Assembly: GCF_010500815.1 (NCBI RefSeq)
Contig: NZ_JAAAMG010000014.1
Span: forward strand, 87,287-151,286
Reading direction: 5' to 3'
From: Jiella pacifica
GTDB taxonomy: Bacteria > Pseudomonadota > Alphaproteobacteria > Rhizobiales > Rhizobiaceae
Length of the DNA: 64,000 nucleotides
The position numbers were made by a program, and so were the translations under genes. Below, one piece after another: positions 18,987 through 28,574 of this stretch. Under the pieces are notes generated by a model. The model was not told the origin of the DNA, made no database searches, and saw only the letters and a program-made list of their open reading frames with translations. Each line of letters starts with the position of its first letter. Positions within the stretch are counted from its first letter, which is position 1.

Positions 18987-19604
18987 TCAGGCCTTGGCAC
19001 TCGGACGGGCGGAGACCTCCTCGTACCAGCGCGCCACGTTCGAAAGTCCGTCCGGCATGGCGATCTTCGCCGGCTTCATGAAATCGATCGCGACGAGGCC
19101 GGTGATGTCGGCAACGGAAAAGCCGTCGCCCGCGGCGAAGCGGTTGCCCGCGAGATGAGCGTCGAACAGCTGCAGGAACTCCGCCGCCTTGTCGCGGTTC
19201 GCCTCGCCCCAGGCGGGGATCTGCGGTACCTCCCACTCGGCCATGGCCGGGTGGGTGTGACGGAAGGCCGCAGCCACGGACGCGTAGAGCCCCAGTTCGA
19301 GCCGGCGGTTCCACATCTCAATGGTGGCGATCTCGAGGGGCGTCACTCCGAACAGCGGCGGCTCGGGGTGAAGCGCCTCGACATAGCGGCAGATGGCGAT
19401 CGATTCGGTGATGACGGTGCCATCGTCCAGTTCGAGCACCGGCAGGCGCTTGAAGGGATTGCGGCTGGCGATCTCGTCCGAGCGGTGCTCGAGCTTGGTC
19501 ATGTCGACCGGCACGAGCGCGATCTCGACCTTCTTCTCGGCCATGAAGATCCGAGTCCGCCGCGGGTTGGGCGCGCGGCCGCCGTCGAACAGGCGCATCG
19601 GCAT
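18987..19604 (-). CDS. Glutathione S-transferase family protein
   Basis: The 205-residue protein has the thioredoxin-like N-terminal GST domain, with RLPVLELDDGTVITESIAI holding the cis-Pro and glutathione-binding Glu-Ser pair. A C-terminal helical domain (FSVADITGLVAIDF) carries the conserved Asp. The N-terminus PMRLFDGGRAPNPRRTRIF shows no obvious Ser/Cys catalytic residue at the usual place, so activity on glutathione conjugates is uncertain. ATG 19604 is preceded by GGGAG five bases upstream. It is upstream of, and close to, the glycosylase gene. Confidence 0.85.
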   Translation of the reverse strand: MPMRLFDGGRAPNPRRTRIFMAEKKVEIALVPVDMTKLEHRSDEIASRNPFKRLPVLELDDGTVITESIAICRYVEALHPEPPLFGVTPLEIATIEMWNRRLELGLYASVAAAFRHTHPAMAEWEVPQIPAWGEANRDKAAEFLQLFDAHLAGNRFAAGDGFSVADITGLVAIDFMKPAKIAMPDGLSNVARWYEEVSARPSAKA

Positions 19605-19778
19605 TTTCTCCCGTCGTTCCGTTGGCGGAAAGCCTCCGCCTCCGGTTGGTTCCCGTCGTTCTGACGGCAATGACTGGCCCGCCACGAATTTCCGGTTCCT
19701 TAAGGCATTTTTTTAAGGTTGAGGAAACAGAATGGTGGTCCGACCGAAACGCGATCAAAGGCCTTCTGCCGTCAGTTC

Positions 19779-21293
19779 ATGTCTTTTGCAGCACCGCCCA
19801 CCGTCGACCATGGCTCCGCCCGCCGACCTGCCGTTCGCAACGGCGAACTCGCAAAGACGTTGCGGGCCGCTCGCGAGCGCCTGGCGATGCGCGGCGAGAT
19901 CGGGCCACGCTTCACGCGCGAGCTTTTGATCCACCATGCGGCCGCGTTGAAGGCTGCGGCCTTCATCCTGCCGCTGCCGGTCATGGCAACGGGATTCGGT
20001 CTGTCGGTGTTTCTCGGGCCGCTGCCGGCGGCCCTGTGGACGCTCGTCGCCCTCGGCTGCTATCTCGCTCTGGTGGCGACGGCGCGCCGCTTCGGCAGCG
20101 AGCCCGTGCCGGACGAGGCGCTGGTGCGCTGGCGCGGCCTGTTCCTCACCGGCCATGCGATGACGGGCCTGTGCTGGGCCTATCTTGCCGCGCTCGATCC
20201 GGCCGGCTTCCCGGGCCGCGAATTCGGGATCTTTCAGTTCACGGTGCTGTTCGTCGTCATCGCCTCGACGGCCATGATCTCCTTCACCCTGAAGGCCGTG
20301 GTTCCGGTGACCTTCGCACTTGCCGCCGTCTTCCTCGGCCTAGGCATCGCCGGCGAGCCCAATGCCGCCCACATCGCGATGACCGGCATCCTGATTGCAG
20401 CCGTCGCCTTCTTTTCCCTCGTCAGCGAGATCCTGCGGCGTTCGGCGCTGCGCGGCTTCGTCCACCAGGCCGAGAAGGACGAGCTGATCGCCGAGCTCGA
20501 GACTGCTCAGGTGATCTCCGACGAAGCGCGGCGGCGGGCCGAGGAGGCCAACCTCGCCAAATCGCGATTCCTCGCCACCATGAGCCACGAACTCAGAACC
20601 CCCCTTAACGCCATTCTCGGCTTTTCGGAGGTGATGAGCGGCGAGATGCTCGGCCCGCTCGGCTCCGATACCTATCGCTCCTACGTCCGCGACATCCACT
20701 CCTCCGGCCAGCACCTGCTCGGGTTGATCAACGAGATTCTCGATCTGTCGCGGATCGAGGCCGGGCAGTTCAGCCTCAACGAGGAGGCCGTCGAACTGGT
20801 CGCCATCGCCAGAGAGTGCCTCGGCGTCGTGCGGATCAAGGCGGAGGCCAAGGGACTGCGGGTCCATGGCGCCTTCGAGCAGAACCTGCCGGCATTGTGG
20901 GCCGACGAGCGGGCAGTTCGCCAGATCATCCTCAATCTCTTGTCCAATGCCGTGAAATTCACCCCCCGGGGCGGCGAGATCGTCGTCTCCGTCGGCTGGA
21001 CGGCGGGCGCCGGACAGTACGTCTCGGTGAAGGACGACGGTCCAGGCATCGCCGAGGCGGAAATTCCGCTCGTCCTGTCCACCTTCGGCCAGGGTTCGGT
21101 GGCGATGAAGAGCGCCGAACAGGGAACCGGCCTCGGCCTGCCGATCGTCCAGGCGCTCGTCAAGCTGCACAATGGCGGGTTTCAGCTTCGTTCCAAACTG
21201 CGCGAGGGGACCGAAACCATTGCGGTCTTCCCGCAATCGCGCGTCCTCGAAGTGATGCCGGCGCTCGACGACCCGCGATGGGCCGCCGAGTGA
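19779..21293 (+). CDS. Membrane sensor histidine kinase, PdhS/PleC-like core
   Basis: The protein of about 504 residues has four to six N-terminal hydrophobic helices and no extra sensor domain. A helical linker leads to a HisKA domain with ATMSHELRTPLNAILGFSE (His270). A HATPase domain follows with NLLSNAVKFTP, DDGPGIAE and GTGLGLPI. The H-box followed by DIHSSGQHLLGLINEILDLSRIEAG closely resembles kinases of the DivK-linked PleC/DivJ/PdhS group. No response regulator lies beside it. ATG 19779 is chosen; a TTG at 19719 would add 20 residues. Confidence 0.85.
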   Translation: MSFAAPPTVDHGSARRPAVRNGELAKTLRAARERLAMRGEIGPRFTRELLIHHAAALKAAAFILPLPVMATGFGLSVFLGPLPAALWTLVALGCYLALVATARRFGSEPVPDEALVRWRGLFLTGHAMTGLCWAYLAALDPAGFPGREFGIFQFTVLFVVIASTAMISFTLKAVVPVTFALAAVFLGLGIAGEPNAAHIAMTGILIAAVAFFSLVSEILRRSALRGFVHQAEKDELIAELETAQVISDEARRRAEEANLAKSRFLATMSHELRTPLNAILGFSEVMSGEMLGPLGSDTYRSYVRDIHSSGQHLLGLINEILDLSRIEAGQFSLNEEAVELVAIARECLGVVRIKAEAKGLRVHGAFEQNLPALWADERAVRQIILNLLSNAVKFTPRGGEIVVSVGWTAGAGQYVSVKDDGPGIAEAEIPLVLSTFGQGSVAMKSAEQGTGLGLPIVQALVKLHNGGFQLRSKLREGTETIAVFPQSRVLEVMPALDDPRWAAE

Positions 21294-21389
21294 TCCGGCA
21301 TGGCGGGAACGCCCGCTCTCGGTTGCGTCCCGGGCTTAACGTCGCCATATGGGCGGGAATTGACACGCCCAACTTCGAGCCGAATTTCG

Positions 21390-21635
21390 ATGGCGATCGA
21401 AAGCCCCTGCATTCGGACCTGCAGCATCGACCCCGCGACCGAGCTGTGTCGCGGCTGTGGGCGCACGATCGCGGAGATCGCCGGCTGGGCATCGTTTTCG
21501 CCCGAGACGCGTCGGACCATCATGGCAAGGCTCAGCGAGCCGGCAACCAGTCCGCCCGCACCTTCGAGAGACCGGCCCTGTTCGGCACGAGACGTGCGAA
21601 GGCAGAGGACCGCAGCGAGCGCCGATGCGTCGTGA
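21390..21635 (+). CDS. DUF1289 small cysteine protein
   Basis: The 81-residue product has the DUF1289 signature: SPCIRTCSIDP, then LCRGCGRTIAEIAGW, then a short helix ending near RRTIMARL. Four conserved cysteines probably bind zinc or an iron-sulfur cluster. The molecular role of the family is not known to me. The last 11 bases overlap the start of the aspartic protease gene, so translation of the two is coupled. Confidence 0.85.
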   Translation: MAIESPCIRTCSIDPATELCRGCGRTIAEIAGWASFSPETRRTIMARLSEPATSPPAPSRDRPCSARDVRRQRTAASADAS

Positions 21636-22335
21636 CCTGATTCTGTATTTCGTACTCGGTGCGCTGGCGCTGACGCTGGTGCTGCTCGTGACCAACGGGG
21701 ACGGCACGATCCTCGGTCTCGGCGAGGACAGTTTCGCGCATCTGGCCCGGCTCGCCATTTTCGGTCTCGCCATCGGCGCCGTCGTGGTGATGTCCGCGCG
21801 GTTCCGCTTCGGGCAGATGCTGCGCAATGTCCTGATCTGGACCGCCGTCTTCGGGGCGGTGATCGGCGTCTATGCCTTCCAGCCGGAATTCCTGGCCTTG
21901 AAGAACCGTGTCTTCGCCGTGTTGATGCCCGGCAGCGTGGTGTCCCTCGGCGAGGAGGGCGGGCATCGCCGTTTCATGGCGACGCGGGCCGCCGATGGAC
22001 ATTTCTATCTCGATGGCGCGATCGACGGCGAACCGACGACCTTCATCGTCGACACCGGCGCCTCGGTGGTTGCGATGGATGCCGAGACGGCACGATCGGT
22101 CGGCGTCGATCTCTCGCGGCTGAGCTTCTCCAATGAGGTCATGACCGCCAACGGCATCGCCAAGGCGGCGCCGATCCGGCTCCAATCGGTCACCATCGGC
22201 GGGATCACTCGAACCAATGTCGCGGCCGCCGTCACCGAAGGGCCGGGCCTCGACACGGTGCTCCTCGGCATGAGCTTCCTCGGGACATTGACGTCCTACG
22301 ACTTTCGCGGCGACCGGCTGGTGATGACGGACTGA
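21625..22335 (+). CDS. Retroviral-type (clan AA) aspartic protease, membrane-anchored
   Basis: The 236-residue protein has three N-terminal hydrophobic helices and a C-terminal single-domain retropepsin-like fold. The active-site motif is DTGAS (Asp143) and the later conserved Gly-rich segment is LLGMSFLGTL. This is the family labelled TIGR02281/clan AA aspartic protease in Proteobacteria; such proteases act as dimers, here facing the periplasm by inference. Its start overlaps the DUF1289 gene, a pairing I believe recurs in Rhizobiales. Confidence 0.87.
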   Translation: MRRDLILYFVLGALALTLVLLVTNGDGTILGLGEDSFAHLARLAIFGLAIGAVVVMSARFRFGQMLRNVLIWTAVFGAVIGVYAFQPEFLALKNRVFAVLMPGSVVSLGEEGGHRRFMATRAADGHFYLDGAIDGEPTTFIVDTGASVVAMDAETARSVGVDLSRLSFSNEVMTANGIAKAAPIRLQSVTIGGITRTNVAAAVTEGPGLDTVLLGMSFLGTLTSYDFRGDRLVMTD

Positions 22336-22353
22336 ACGGAATCGGGGCCGACG

Positions 22354-23178
22354 TCAGATCAGGCTCCAGGCAAACCGCGCCGCGACGATCAACAGGAAGC
22401 AGCCGAAGCCGAGTTCCAACTGCCTGCGAGACAGCCGGTGCGCCAGCGCCGCGCCGAGCGGCACAGCGAGGATGGAAGCGGGCGCGACCAGCGCAACGGC
22501 GAAGACGTTGACGTAGCCAAGGCTGAAGGCCGGCAAAGCCGCCTCGCCCCAGCCGCCGGCGATGTAGGTCAGGAGCCCCGGTACGGCGATCAACGCGCCG
22601 ACGCCGGCGCTCGTCGCCACCGCCTGGTGGATCGACCGGCCGTAGAGCGTCATGAAGGTGTTGTTGAGAACGCCGCCGCCAATCCCCATCAGCGCCGACA
22701 AGATGCCGATGATCAAGCCGGCGACGAAGCGGCCGAACCCGCCCGGCAGATCGTCGCCGAGCCGGAAGGACAGCCGGCCGACCAGCATCTTCAAACCCAG
22801 GAGAAAGGCGAGCGTGGCGAAGATCGCCCGGAGTTCCGCCGAACTCGCCACCGAGGCGGTGAGCGCGCCGACGACGGCACCGAGAGGAATCGCCAACAGC
22901 CATTGCTTCAACAGGGTCGTATCCACGGCGCCGCGCCTCAGATGCGACGTCAGCGACCGGATCGACGTCGGCACGATGATGGCGATCGACGAGCCGACGG
23001 CGAGATGCATCGAGACGAGATGACTGACGCCGAGCGTCTCGAAGGTCTGGTAGAGCACCGGGACGAAGATCGCCCCGCCGCCGATGCCGAACAGGCCGGC
23101 CAGGAAGCCGGCTGCCGCGGCGGCGACAAGAAGGGTCGCGATGATAGGAATGAGGCTGACGCCGTCGGGGATGGTCAT
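22354..23178 (-). CDS. TauE/SafE-type membrane transporter
   Basis: The 274-residue protein has about eight hydrophobic helices. The two glycine-rich signatures of the TauE/SafE/TSUP family are present: GLFGIGGGAIFVPVL in the first half and LMGIGGGVLNNTFM in the second. The family exports sulfite, sulfoacetate or other organosulfur anions, but no sulfur gene is near, so the substrate is unknown. It is convergent with the aspartic protease gene, with about 18 bases between the stop codons. Confidence 0.88.
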   Translation of the reverse strand: MTIPDGVSLIPIIATLLVAAAAAGFLAGLFGIGGGAIFVPVLYQTFETLGVSHLVSMHLAVGSSIAIIVPTSIRSLTSHLRRGAVDTTLLKQWLLAIPLGAVVGALTASVASSAELRAIFATLAFLLGLKMLVGRLSFRLGDDLPGGFGRFVAGLIIGILSALMGIGGGVLNNTFMTLYGRSIHQAVATSAGVGALIAVPGLLTYIAGGWGEAALPAFSLGYVNVFAVALVAPASILAVPLGAALAHRLSRRQLELGFGCFLLIVAARFAWSLI

Positions 23179-23260
23179 TGCAACGGCCTAGCCGATGCAG
23201 GCGGCCCGATGCACCAACTTTCGTAAGGCGACCGTCGCGTTCTCCACCGATGGCGCCGAA

Positions 23261-24805
23261 TCACGTCTGCGCCGCCGCCGGCTCCCGCCGAGCCGCCTTG
23301 CCGGAGAGCCTGATCTCGAAGCGCGTACCGGGGCGATCGCGGGCCGCAAGCTTGATCTCTCCGCCGTGGGCCTCGACGATCTCCGCGGCGATCGGCAGGC
23401 CGAGACCGGTTCCGCCCGAGCGGGCGGAACCGCGAAAGGCCTTGAAGAGATTTTCGCGGGCGACTTCGGGAAGCCCTGGGCCGGTGTCCTCGACGAACAT
23501 CTGCAACTCGCCCCAGCCGCCCGGCCCGGCCGCCTGAAGCTCAGCGCCGATCCGGATCTGCCGAACCACCACGGAGGGATCCTCGGCAAGGCTCGTCAGG
23601 GCTTCGACCGCATTGCGGCACAGATTGAGCATGACCCGGTGGAACTGGTCCGGATCGACCATGGCGAGAAGATCGGCCGGCACCGCGTTGACCAGCCCGA
23701 TCCCCGACTTCGGGTCGAGGGCGAGGCTCTCATAGACGTCTTCGGCGAGCAGCCTCAGCCGGACCTCGCGGCGCACCGGCGCGCTCTCCACCGCCCGGCC
23801 GTAAGCCAGCACCGACTGGGTATAATGCAGCGCCCGATCGAGACTGCGCAGAAGCAGGGGAGCGAAGCGCTGCACCGTCGGATCCTCGACCGCGGCCAGA
23901 CGGTCGGAGATCATCTGGCTGGAGGCGAGGATGTTGCGCAGGTCGTGATTGATCTTCGAGACGGCGAGGCCGAGTTCGGCGAGGTGGCGCTGCTCGCGCA
24001 GGGTCTCGTTCAGCCGCCGCTGCATTTCGGCGAGTTCGCCCTCGGCGACGCCGATCTCGTCGGATCGGCGATTCGGCTTGATGATCCGGTCCGGGTCGGT
24101 CGGATTGGCGCCGAAACTGACCATCGACCGGGTCATGTTGAGGATCGGCCGCACGAGATAACGGCTGATCGCGGTGTAGACCAGGAGCGCGGCGAAGAGT
24201 GCGATCGACAGGGACAACAGGAAGACGTTGCGGGAATAGACGAGCATCGCCCGGCGCAAAGGCCGCTCGGCCATCACCACTTCGGCGCGCACGGCCTCCT
24301 CGCCCACCTCGCCCTGAACCCGCATCGTCCGATTACCGCCGAACAGCAGCGTGTCGAAGGCGCCGAAGATCATGTCCATCGCCGACTGGTCGGACAGAGA
24401 GATCTGGACGTCCGGGATGCCGACGGTCTCGGCCCGCGCCAGAAGCCGCGAGGCATCCTGATCGTTGATCGCGATCAACTGGGCGTCGAGCGCCTTCAAC
24501 AGCGCCGATTCCTGGTTCGGCCCGAGCACCGAGCCGGGGCCGGCGTCGACTTCCTCCGAGGCGAGACCGGCAACGGCGACGGTCTCGATCTTGGCCGTCA
24601 GCCAATCGTAGCGGAACTTGGCGACCGAGGGCACGAAGATCAGCACTTCGGCGAGCATGACGGCGAGCGCAGTGATGACGAGAATGCGCGACGACAGCCG
24701 CCGCCGCACCTTCGGCACCGGCTGGTCGCCGGAAGCGCCCGCCACCGATCTCACTCGGTCGTCCAAGAATGTCCCCGCTCTCGCCCGGCCGCCCTCCCGC
24801 GGCAT
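23261..24805 (-). CDS. HAMP-containing sensor histidine kinase
   Basis: The 514-residue protein has two membrane helices (about 40-60 and 190-213) flanking a periplasmic sensor of about 130 residues. A HAMP segment (YLVRPILNMTRSM) comes next. The HisKA domain has KINHDLRNILASSQ (phospho-acceptor His287), and the HATPase domain has NLCRNAVEAL, EDTGPGLPE and GTGLGLPI. The H-box lacks the usual SHELRTP form and is of the HDLRN type. No partner regulator is adjacent. ATG 24805 has GAGG five bases upstream. It follows the flavoprotein/TVP38 pair on the same strand after about 100 bases. Confidence 0.87.
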   Translation of the reverse strand: MPREGGRARAGTFLDDRVRSVAGASGDQPVPKVRRRLSSRILVITALAVMLAEVLIFVPSVAKFRYDWLTAKIETVAVAGLASEEVDAGPGSVLGPNQESALLKALDAQLIAINDQDASRLLARAETVGIPDVQISLSDQSAMDMIFGAFDTLLFGGNRTMRVQGEVGEEAVRAEVVMAERPLRRAMLVYSRNVFLLSLSIALFAALLVYTAISRYLVRPILNMTRSMVSFGANPTDPDRIIKPNRRSDEIGVAEGELAEMQRRLNETLREQRHLAELGLAVSKINHDLRNILASSQMISDRLAAVEDPTVQRFAPLLLRSLDRALHYTQSVLAYGRAVESAPVRREVRLRLLAEDVYESLALDPKSGIGLVNAVPADLLAMVDPDQFHRVMLNLCRNAVEALTSLAEDPSVVVRQIRIGAELQAAGPGGWGELQMFVEDTGPGLPEVARENLFKAFRGSARSGGTGLGLPIAAEIVEAHGGEIKLAARDRPGTRFEIRLSGKAARREPAAAQT

Positions 24806-24902
24806 TCGACCTCGATCCCGGATCCCGTCCGATCCGGACCCTATTCTCACCGCCCGTCGGCCCCCCAGCCGAAATCAAAGCGACGAAACCATCATCGGCC
24901 TT

Positions 24903-26327
24903 TCAACCGAGCCGGGCAAGCAAGCGCACCGCCCGACGCACGAAGGCCTTCTCCGTATAGGGGCGATAGTAGACCGTTGCCGCGCGCTTTCCAATTTCCG
25001 AGAGCGTCGGATAGGGCGAAATGAAGTCGCGAAGATCGGAAACGGCCATGTTCTTTCCGACCGCGAGCGACAGCATGTTGGTCATCTCGCCGGCGGCGAG
25101 CCCGACGACACCGGCGCCGATGATGCGCCCGCCCTTGCCCAGAACGAGCTTCACCAGCCCGTCGGTATGGCGTTCCGCCTGGGCCCTGTCGTTTTCAGCG
25201 TAGGGCCACCGGAGCACGTCCTTCAGCGCGCCCGAGGCTTTCGCCTCGGCCTCCGTGGCGCCGATCTGCCCGAGCTCGGGATCGGTGAAGGTGACATGCG
25301 GCAAATGGTCACGCCGTTCCTTAACCGGCAGGCGGAAGAGGATCGGGCGAAGCACCAGGCCAGCCTGATAGTTGGCGACATGGGTGAATTGCGGGCCGCC
25401 GGCGATGTCGCCCACGGCGTAGACGCGGCGATTGGTGGTGCGCAGATCGGGGCGGACCTTGATGCCCTTGGCGTCATAGTCGATGCTGGCGGCCTTCAGC
25501 CCGAGACCCTCGACATTCGGCGCCCGCCCGACGGCGACGAGAAGATGGCTTGCCGCGATCTCCTCGCGGCCCCCACCCGTCTCGATGGTGATGGAGGGGC
25601 CGGCCTCACCTTTCCTCACGGCAACGACCTTGGCGCCCTTCCGCAGGCTCACCCCCTCCTCCCGCAGCCGGTCGAGAACCACGGCGGCAAGTTCCGGATC
25701 GTCACGGCCGAGAAACGTCCCGGCTTCCACCACCGTCACCTTCGAGCCAAGCCGCCGATGGGCCTGGGCGAGTTCGAGGCCGATCGGCCCGCCGCCGATG
25801 ACGACCAGATGGTCGGGCCGTTCCCGGAGGTCGAAGATCGTCTCGTTGGTGAAGAACGGCGTCTCCTTCAGCCCGTCGATCGGCGGCACGAAGGGCGAGG
25901 AGCCGGCGGCGATCACATAGCGGCGCGCCTGGACGATCTGTCCGGCCGCCGAAACGGTCTTCTCGTCGACGAACTCGGCGTGGGATTTCACCACGGTGAC
26001 GCCAAGGCTCTCGAAGCGCTCGACGGAATCGTTCGGCGCGATGGCGTCGATGACGCCGCGGACATGATCCTTGACGGCGGAAAAATCGACCTGCGGCTCG
26101 CCGACCGAAATGCCGAAGCGCTTCGCCTCGCGGATCGCGGCGACGTGTTTTCCCGCGGCGATGAGCGCCTTGGACGGCACGCAGCCATAGTTCAGGCAGT
26201 CGCCGCCCATCTTGCCGCGCTCGACCAGAACCACCTTCACGCCGAAGGCGGCGGCCGCCGCGGCCGTCGTCAGCCCGCCGGAGCCGGCACCGATGACGCA
26301 GATGTCCGGCTTGAGAATGGGCGCCAT
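24903..26327 (-). CDS. FAD-dependent pyridine nucleotide-disulfide oxidoreductase (MerA/Lpd-like)
   Basis: The 474-residue flavoprotein has an FAD-binding GAGSGG motif, the redox-active pair CLNYGC (Cys44, Cys49), an NAD(P)-binding GGGPIGLELAQ motif and the C-terminal dimerisation domain. Lipoamide dehydrogenases carry HPTxxE near the end; here the position reads YPTLSE, so the catalytic His is a Tyr, as in mercuric-reductase-like enzymes. No C-terminal Cys pair or heavy-metal domain is present. The physiological disulfide substrate is unknown. It lies 88 bases downstream of the TVP38 gene. Confidence 0.88.
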   Translation of the reverse strand: MAPILKPDICVIGAGSGGLTTAAAAAAFGVKVVLVERGKMGGDCLNYGCVPSKALIAAGKHVAAIREAKRFGISVGEPQVDFSAVKDHVRGVIDAIAPNDSVERFESLGVTVVKSHAEFVDEKTVSAAGQIVQARRYVIAAGSSPFVPPIDGLKETPFFTNETIFDLRERPDHLVVIGGGPIGLELAQAHRRLGSKVTVVEAGTFLGRDDPELAAVVLDRLREEGVSLRKGAKVVAVRKGEAGPSITIETGGGREEIAASHLLVAVGRAPNVEGLGLKAASIDYDAKGIKVRPDLRTTNRRVYAVGDIAGGPQFTHVANYQAGLVLRPILFRLPVKERRDHLPHVTFTDPELGQIGATEAEAKASGALKDVLRWPYAENDRAQAERHTDGLVKLVLGKGGRIIGAGVVGLAAGEMTNMLSLAVGKNMAVSDLRDFISPYPTLSEIGKRAATVYYRPYTEKAFVRRAVRLLARLG

Positions 26328-26415
26328 CGCCGCTCCTCCCTCGTTGTCAGAATTTCCTCATATCTGGCATCGGCGGCCCGAACGGAACGTCCGGGCCGCC
26401 GTCGGTCTCGACGTT

Positions 26416-27243
26416 TCAGGCCGCGCGTTTGCGCAGCACCGTCTTCTTCAGCACCACGCCGAGAATGGCCAGCGCGGCGAGGCCGACAAGGGCGATGGTC
26501 ATTTCCGGCGTCACCAGATCCCCGATCGAAACGTCGTTCTCGCCGGCATTGACCAGTGCCTGATCGAGACCTGAGCCGAGAAATGCATAGACCATCGAGC
26601 CGGGGATGATGCCGAGAAAGGTGGTGACGACATAGGTGCCGAGCGTCACGTCGAAGAAGGCCGGGGCGACATTGACGACGAAGAAGGGCAAAACGGGCGT
26701 CAGCCTGAGGATCAGGAGATAGGCGAAGGCGTCGTCGCGGAACCCTGCGGCAAAGCGCGCAATGGCACCGCCGGACTTCTTGCGCAGGACGTCGCCGAAG
26801 GCGGTGCGCGCGGCGAGGAACAGGATGGTCGCGCCCAGAGTGGCGCCGATCACCGTCAGCGTCCCGCCGATCAGCCAGCCGAACAGGAAGCCGGAGGCGA
26901 CCGTCACCAGCGAGGCGGCGGGAAAGGACACCGCGACGAGCCCGGCATAGAGGAGGATGAAACCAAGGCCGGAAAGAAAGACGTTGGCCGAGACCCATTC
27001 CTTCAACACGTCCCGGCTGTCGAGGAAGGCCTGCAGCGAGAGATAGCGGTGAAGGCCCAGCATGTAGGCGGTGGCCAGCGCCGCGAGGAGAACCAGGATC
27101 GGCAGGTAGCGCGAGAGGCCGGAAGACTTGGTCGAGCCGACCGTCCCCGACGCCGCCTTCGATGCGGGATCGGCGCCGCCTGCCACATCGGCAGCCGACG
27201 CTTCAGCTCTCGGGTCGTTCGGCTTCGGCCTTGCGATCGGCAT
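26416..27243 (-). CDS. TVP38/TMEM64-family membrane protein
   Basis: The 275-residue protein has about six hydrophobic segments and the SNARE-associated (DedA-like) core motif. Visible features are FPAASLVTVASGFLFGW, GATLGATILFLAART, and RLTPVLPFFVVNVAPAFFDV followed by LGIIPGSMVYAF. DedA/TVP38 proteins move or scramble lipids in the inner membrane. A flavin oxidoreductase directly downstream on the same strand is a recurrent partner in proteobacteria, but its purpose is unclear to me. The N-terminal 40 residues are polar and low-complexity. Confidence 0.87.
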   Translation of the reverse strand: MPIARPKPNDPRAEASAADVAGGADPASKAASGTVGSTKSSGLSRYLPILVLLAALATAYMLGLHRYLSLQAFLDSRDVLKEWVSANVFLSGLGFILLYAGLVAVSFPAASLVTVASGFLFGWLIGGTLTVIGATLGATILFLAARTAFGDVLRKKSGGAIARFAAGFRDDAFAYLLILRLTPVLPFFVVNVAPAFFDVTLGTYVVTTFLGIIPGSMVYAFLGSGLDQALVNAGENDVSIGDLVTPEMTIALVGLAALAILGVVLKKTVLRKRAA

Positions 27244-27436
27244 GGCGGCTCACGTCTCCGGCTGTCGGACGCAAAAATGCGGCCCGAGCGATTGAACGGC
27301 GCTGCCCGGACGGTCCACCGCCGGTCGGCATCGACATGAACGACTTCGTCGAACGATAGGCCGACATTACCGCCCGGCGACCACACTTTGGGAACACGGT
27401 TGCGTCAACAGCGGGGGAACTACGGGCGCGCCCACC

Positions 27437-28546
27437 TCACGCCGCCCGGCGCATCTGCGAACGGATCGCCCGCCCCTTCTCGTCGAAAAGGCGCATCGCC
27501 TCCGGCCTTGCGGTAAGGCCGATCGTCGTACCGCGCTCGATGGCGATCTCGCCCGGCAGCTTGGCGACGAAGGGCTCGTCCGCCCGGCCGTTGTCGATAT
27601 AGACCAACGTCACCTCGCCGAGCGATTCGGTCAGCACCACCTTGCCGCGGAACGGCGCGCCGGCCTCTTCGGTGACGGACAGGTCTTCCGGCCGGATGCC
27701 GAGATGGGCGGGCTTGCCCTGCAGCGAGCCGGAGGTCGCGATCGGCAGGTCGACCTTCGAGCCGCCCTCCGGCACGACGCGGGTGGTCGCCCCTGCGCTC
27801 TCGATCTTCGCCGGCAGGATGTTCATCGAGGGCGAACCGAGAAACTTGGCGACGAAGAGATTGTCCGGCGAATTATAAAGATCCATGGGCGAGCCGACCT
27901 GTTCGACATTGCCCTTGTTGAGGACGACGATCCGATCGGCCAGCGTCATCGCCTCGACCTGGTCGTGGGTGACGTAGACCATCGTCGTCCCCTCCATCCG
28001 CTCGTGCAGCCGGGCGATCTCGATGCGGGTCTGGACGCGCAGGGCGGCGTCGAGATTGGAAAGCGGTTCGTCGAACAGGAACACCTGCGGATCGCGGGTG
28101 ATTGCCCGGCCGATCGCGACGCGCTGGCGCTGGCCGCCGGACAGCGCCTTGGGCAGCCGGTCGAGATAGGGCTCGATCTGCAGGATGCGCGCCGCTTCGC
28201 GGACCTTCCCGTCGATCTCGGACTTCGGCTTTCCCTTCTCCAGCGTCAGGCCGAAGGCCATGTTCTCGTAGACCGTCATGTGCGGATAGAGCGCGTAGGA
28301 CTGGAATACCATGGCGATGCCGCGCTGCTTCGGCGTCAGGGCGTTCACCACCTTACCGCCGATCTCCAGCGTGCCGCCGCTGATGTCCTCGAGCCCAGCG
28401 ATGACGCGCAGAAGCGTCGACTTGCCGCAGCCGGACGGGCCGACGAAGACGACGAACTCGCCGGCCCTGATGTCGAGGTCGATGCCGTGCAGCACCTCCA
28501 CCGAGCCATAGGCCTTGCGGACCCCGGTGAGCTTGAGATTGGCCAT
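27437..28546 (-). CDS. aglK: Alpha-glucoside ABC transporter ATPase AglK (UgpC/MalK family)
   Basis: The 369-residue ATPase has Walker A GPSGCGKST (36-44), a Q-loop in VFQSYALYP, the signature LSGGQRQR, Walker B VFLFDEP and the switch His in VTHDQ. A C-terminal MalK-type regulatory OB domain (LGIRPEDLSV) follows. It powers import of alpha-glucosides such as maltose, sucrose or trehalose by the AglEFG system. It is the last gene of the operon, 28 bases after aglA, as in Sinorhizobium. Confidence 0.9.
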   Translation of the reverse strand: MANLKLTGVRKAYGSVEVLHGIDLDIRAGEFVVFVGPSGCGKSTLLRVIAGLEDISGGTLEIGGKVVNALTPKQRGIAMVFQSYALYPHMTVYENMAFGLTLEKGKPKSEIDGKVREAARILQIEPYLDRLPKALSGGQRQRVAIGRAITRDPQVFLFDEPLSNLDAALRVQTRIEIARLHERMEGTTMVYVTHDQVEAMTLADRIVVLNKGNVEQVGSPMDLYNSPDNLFVAKFLGSPSMNILPAKIESAGATTRVVPEGGSKVDLPIATSGSLQGKPAHLGIRPEDLSVTEEAGAPFRGKVVLTESLGEVTLVYIDNGRADEPFVAKLPGEIAIERGTTIGLTARPEAMRLFDEKGRAIRSQMRRAA

Positions 28547-28574
28547 CAGATCCTCCCAAATCCGTTCGCGCCTG

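Noticed and set aside
19700..19716. TTAA...TTAA pair upstream of the histidine kinase as a CtrA box
   Set aside because: The spacing is nine bases, not the required seven.
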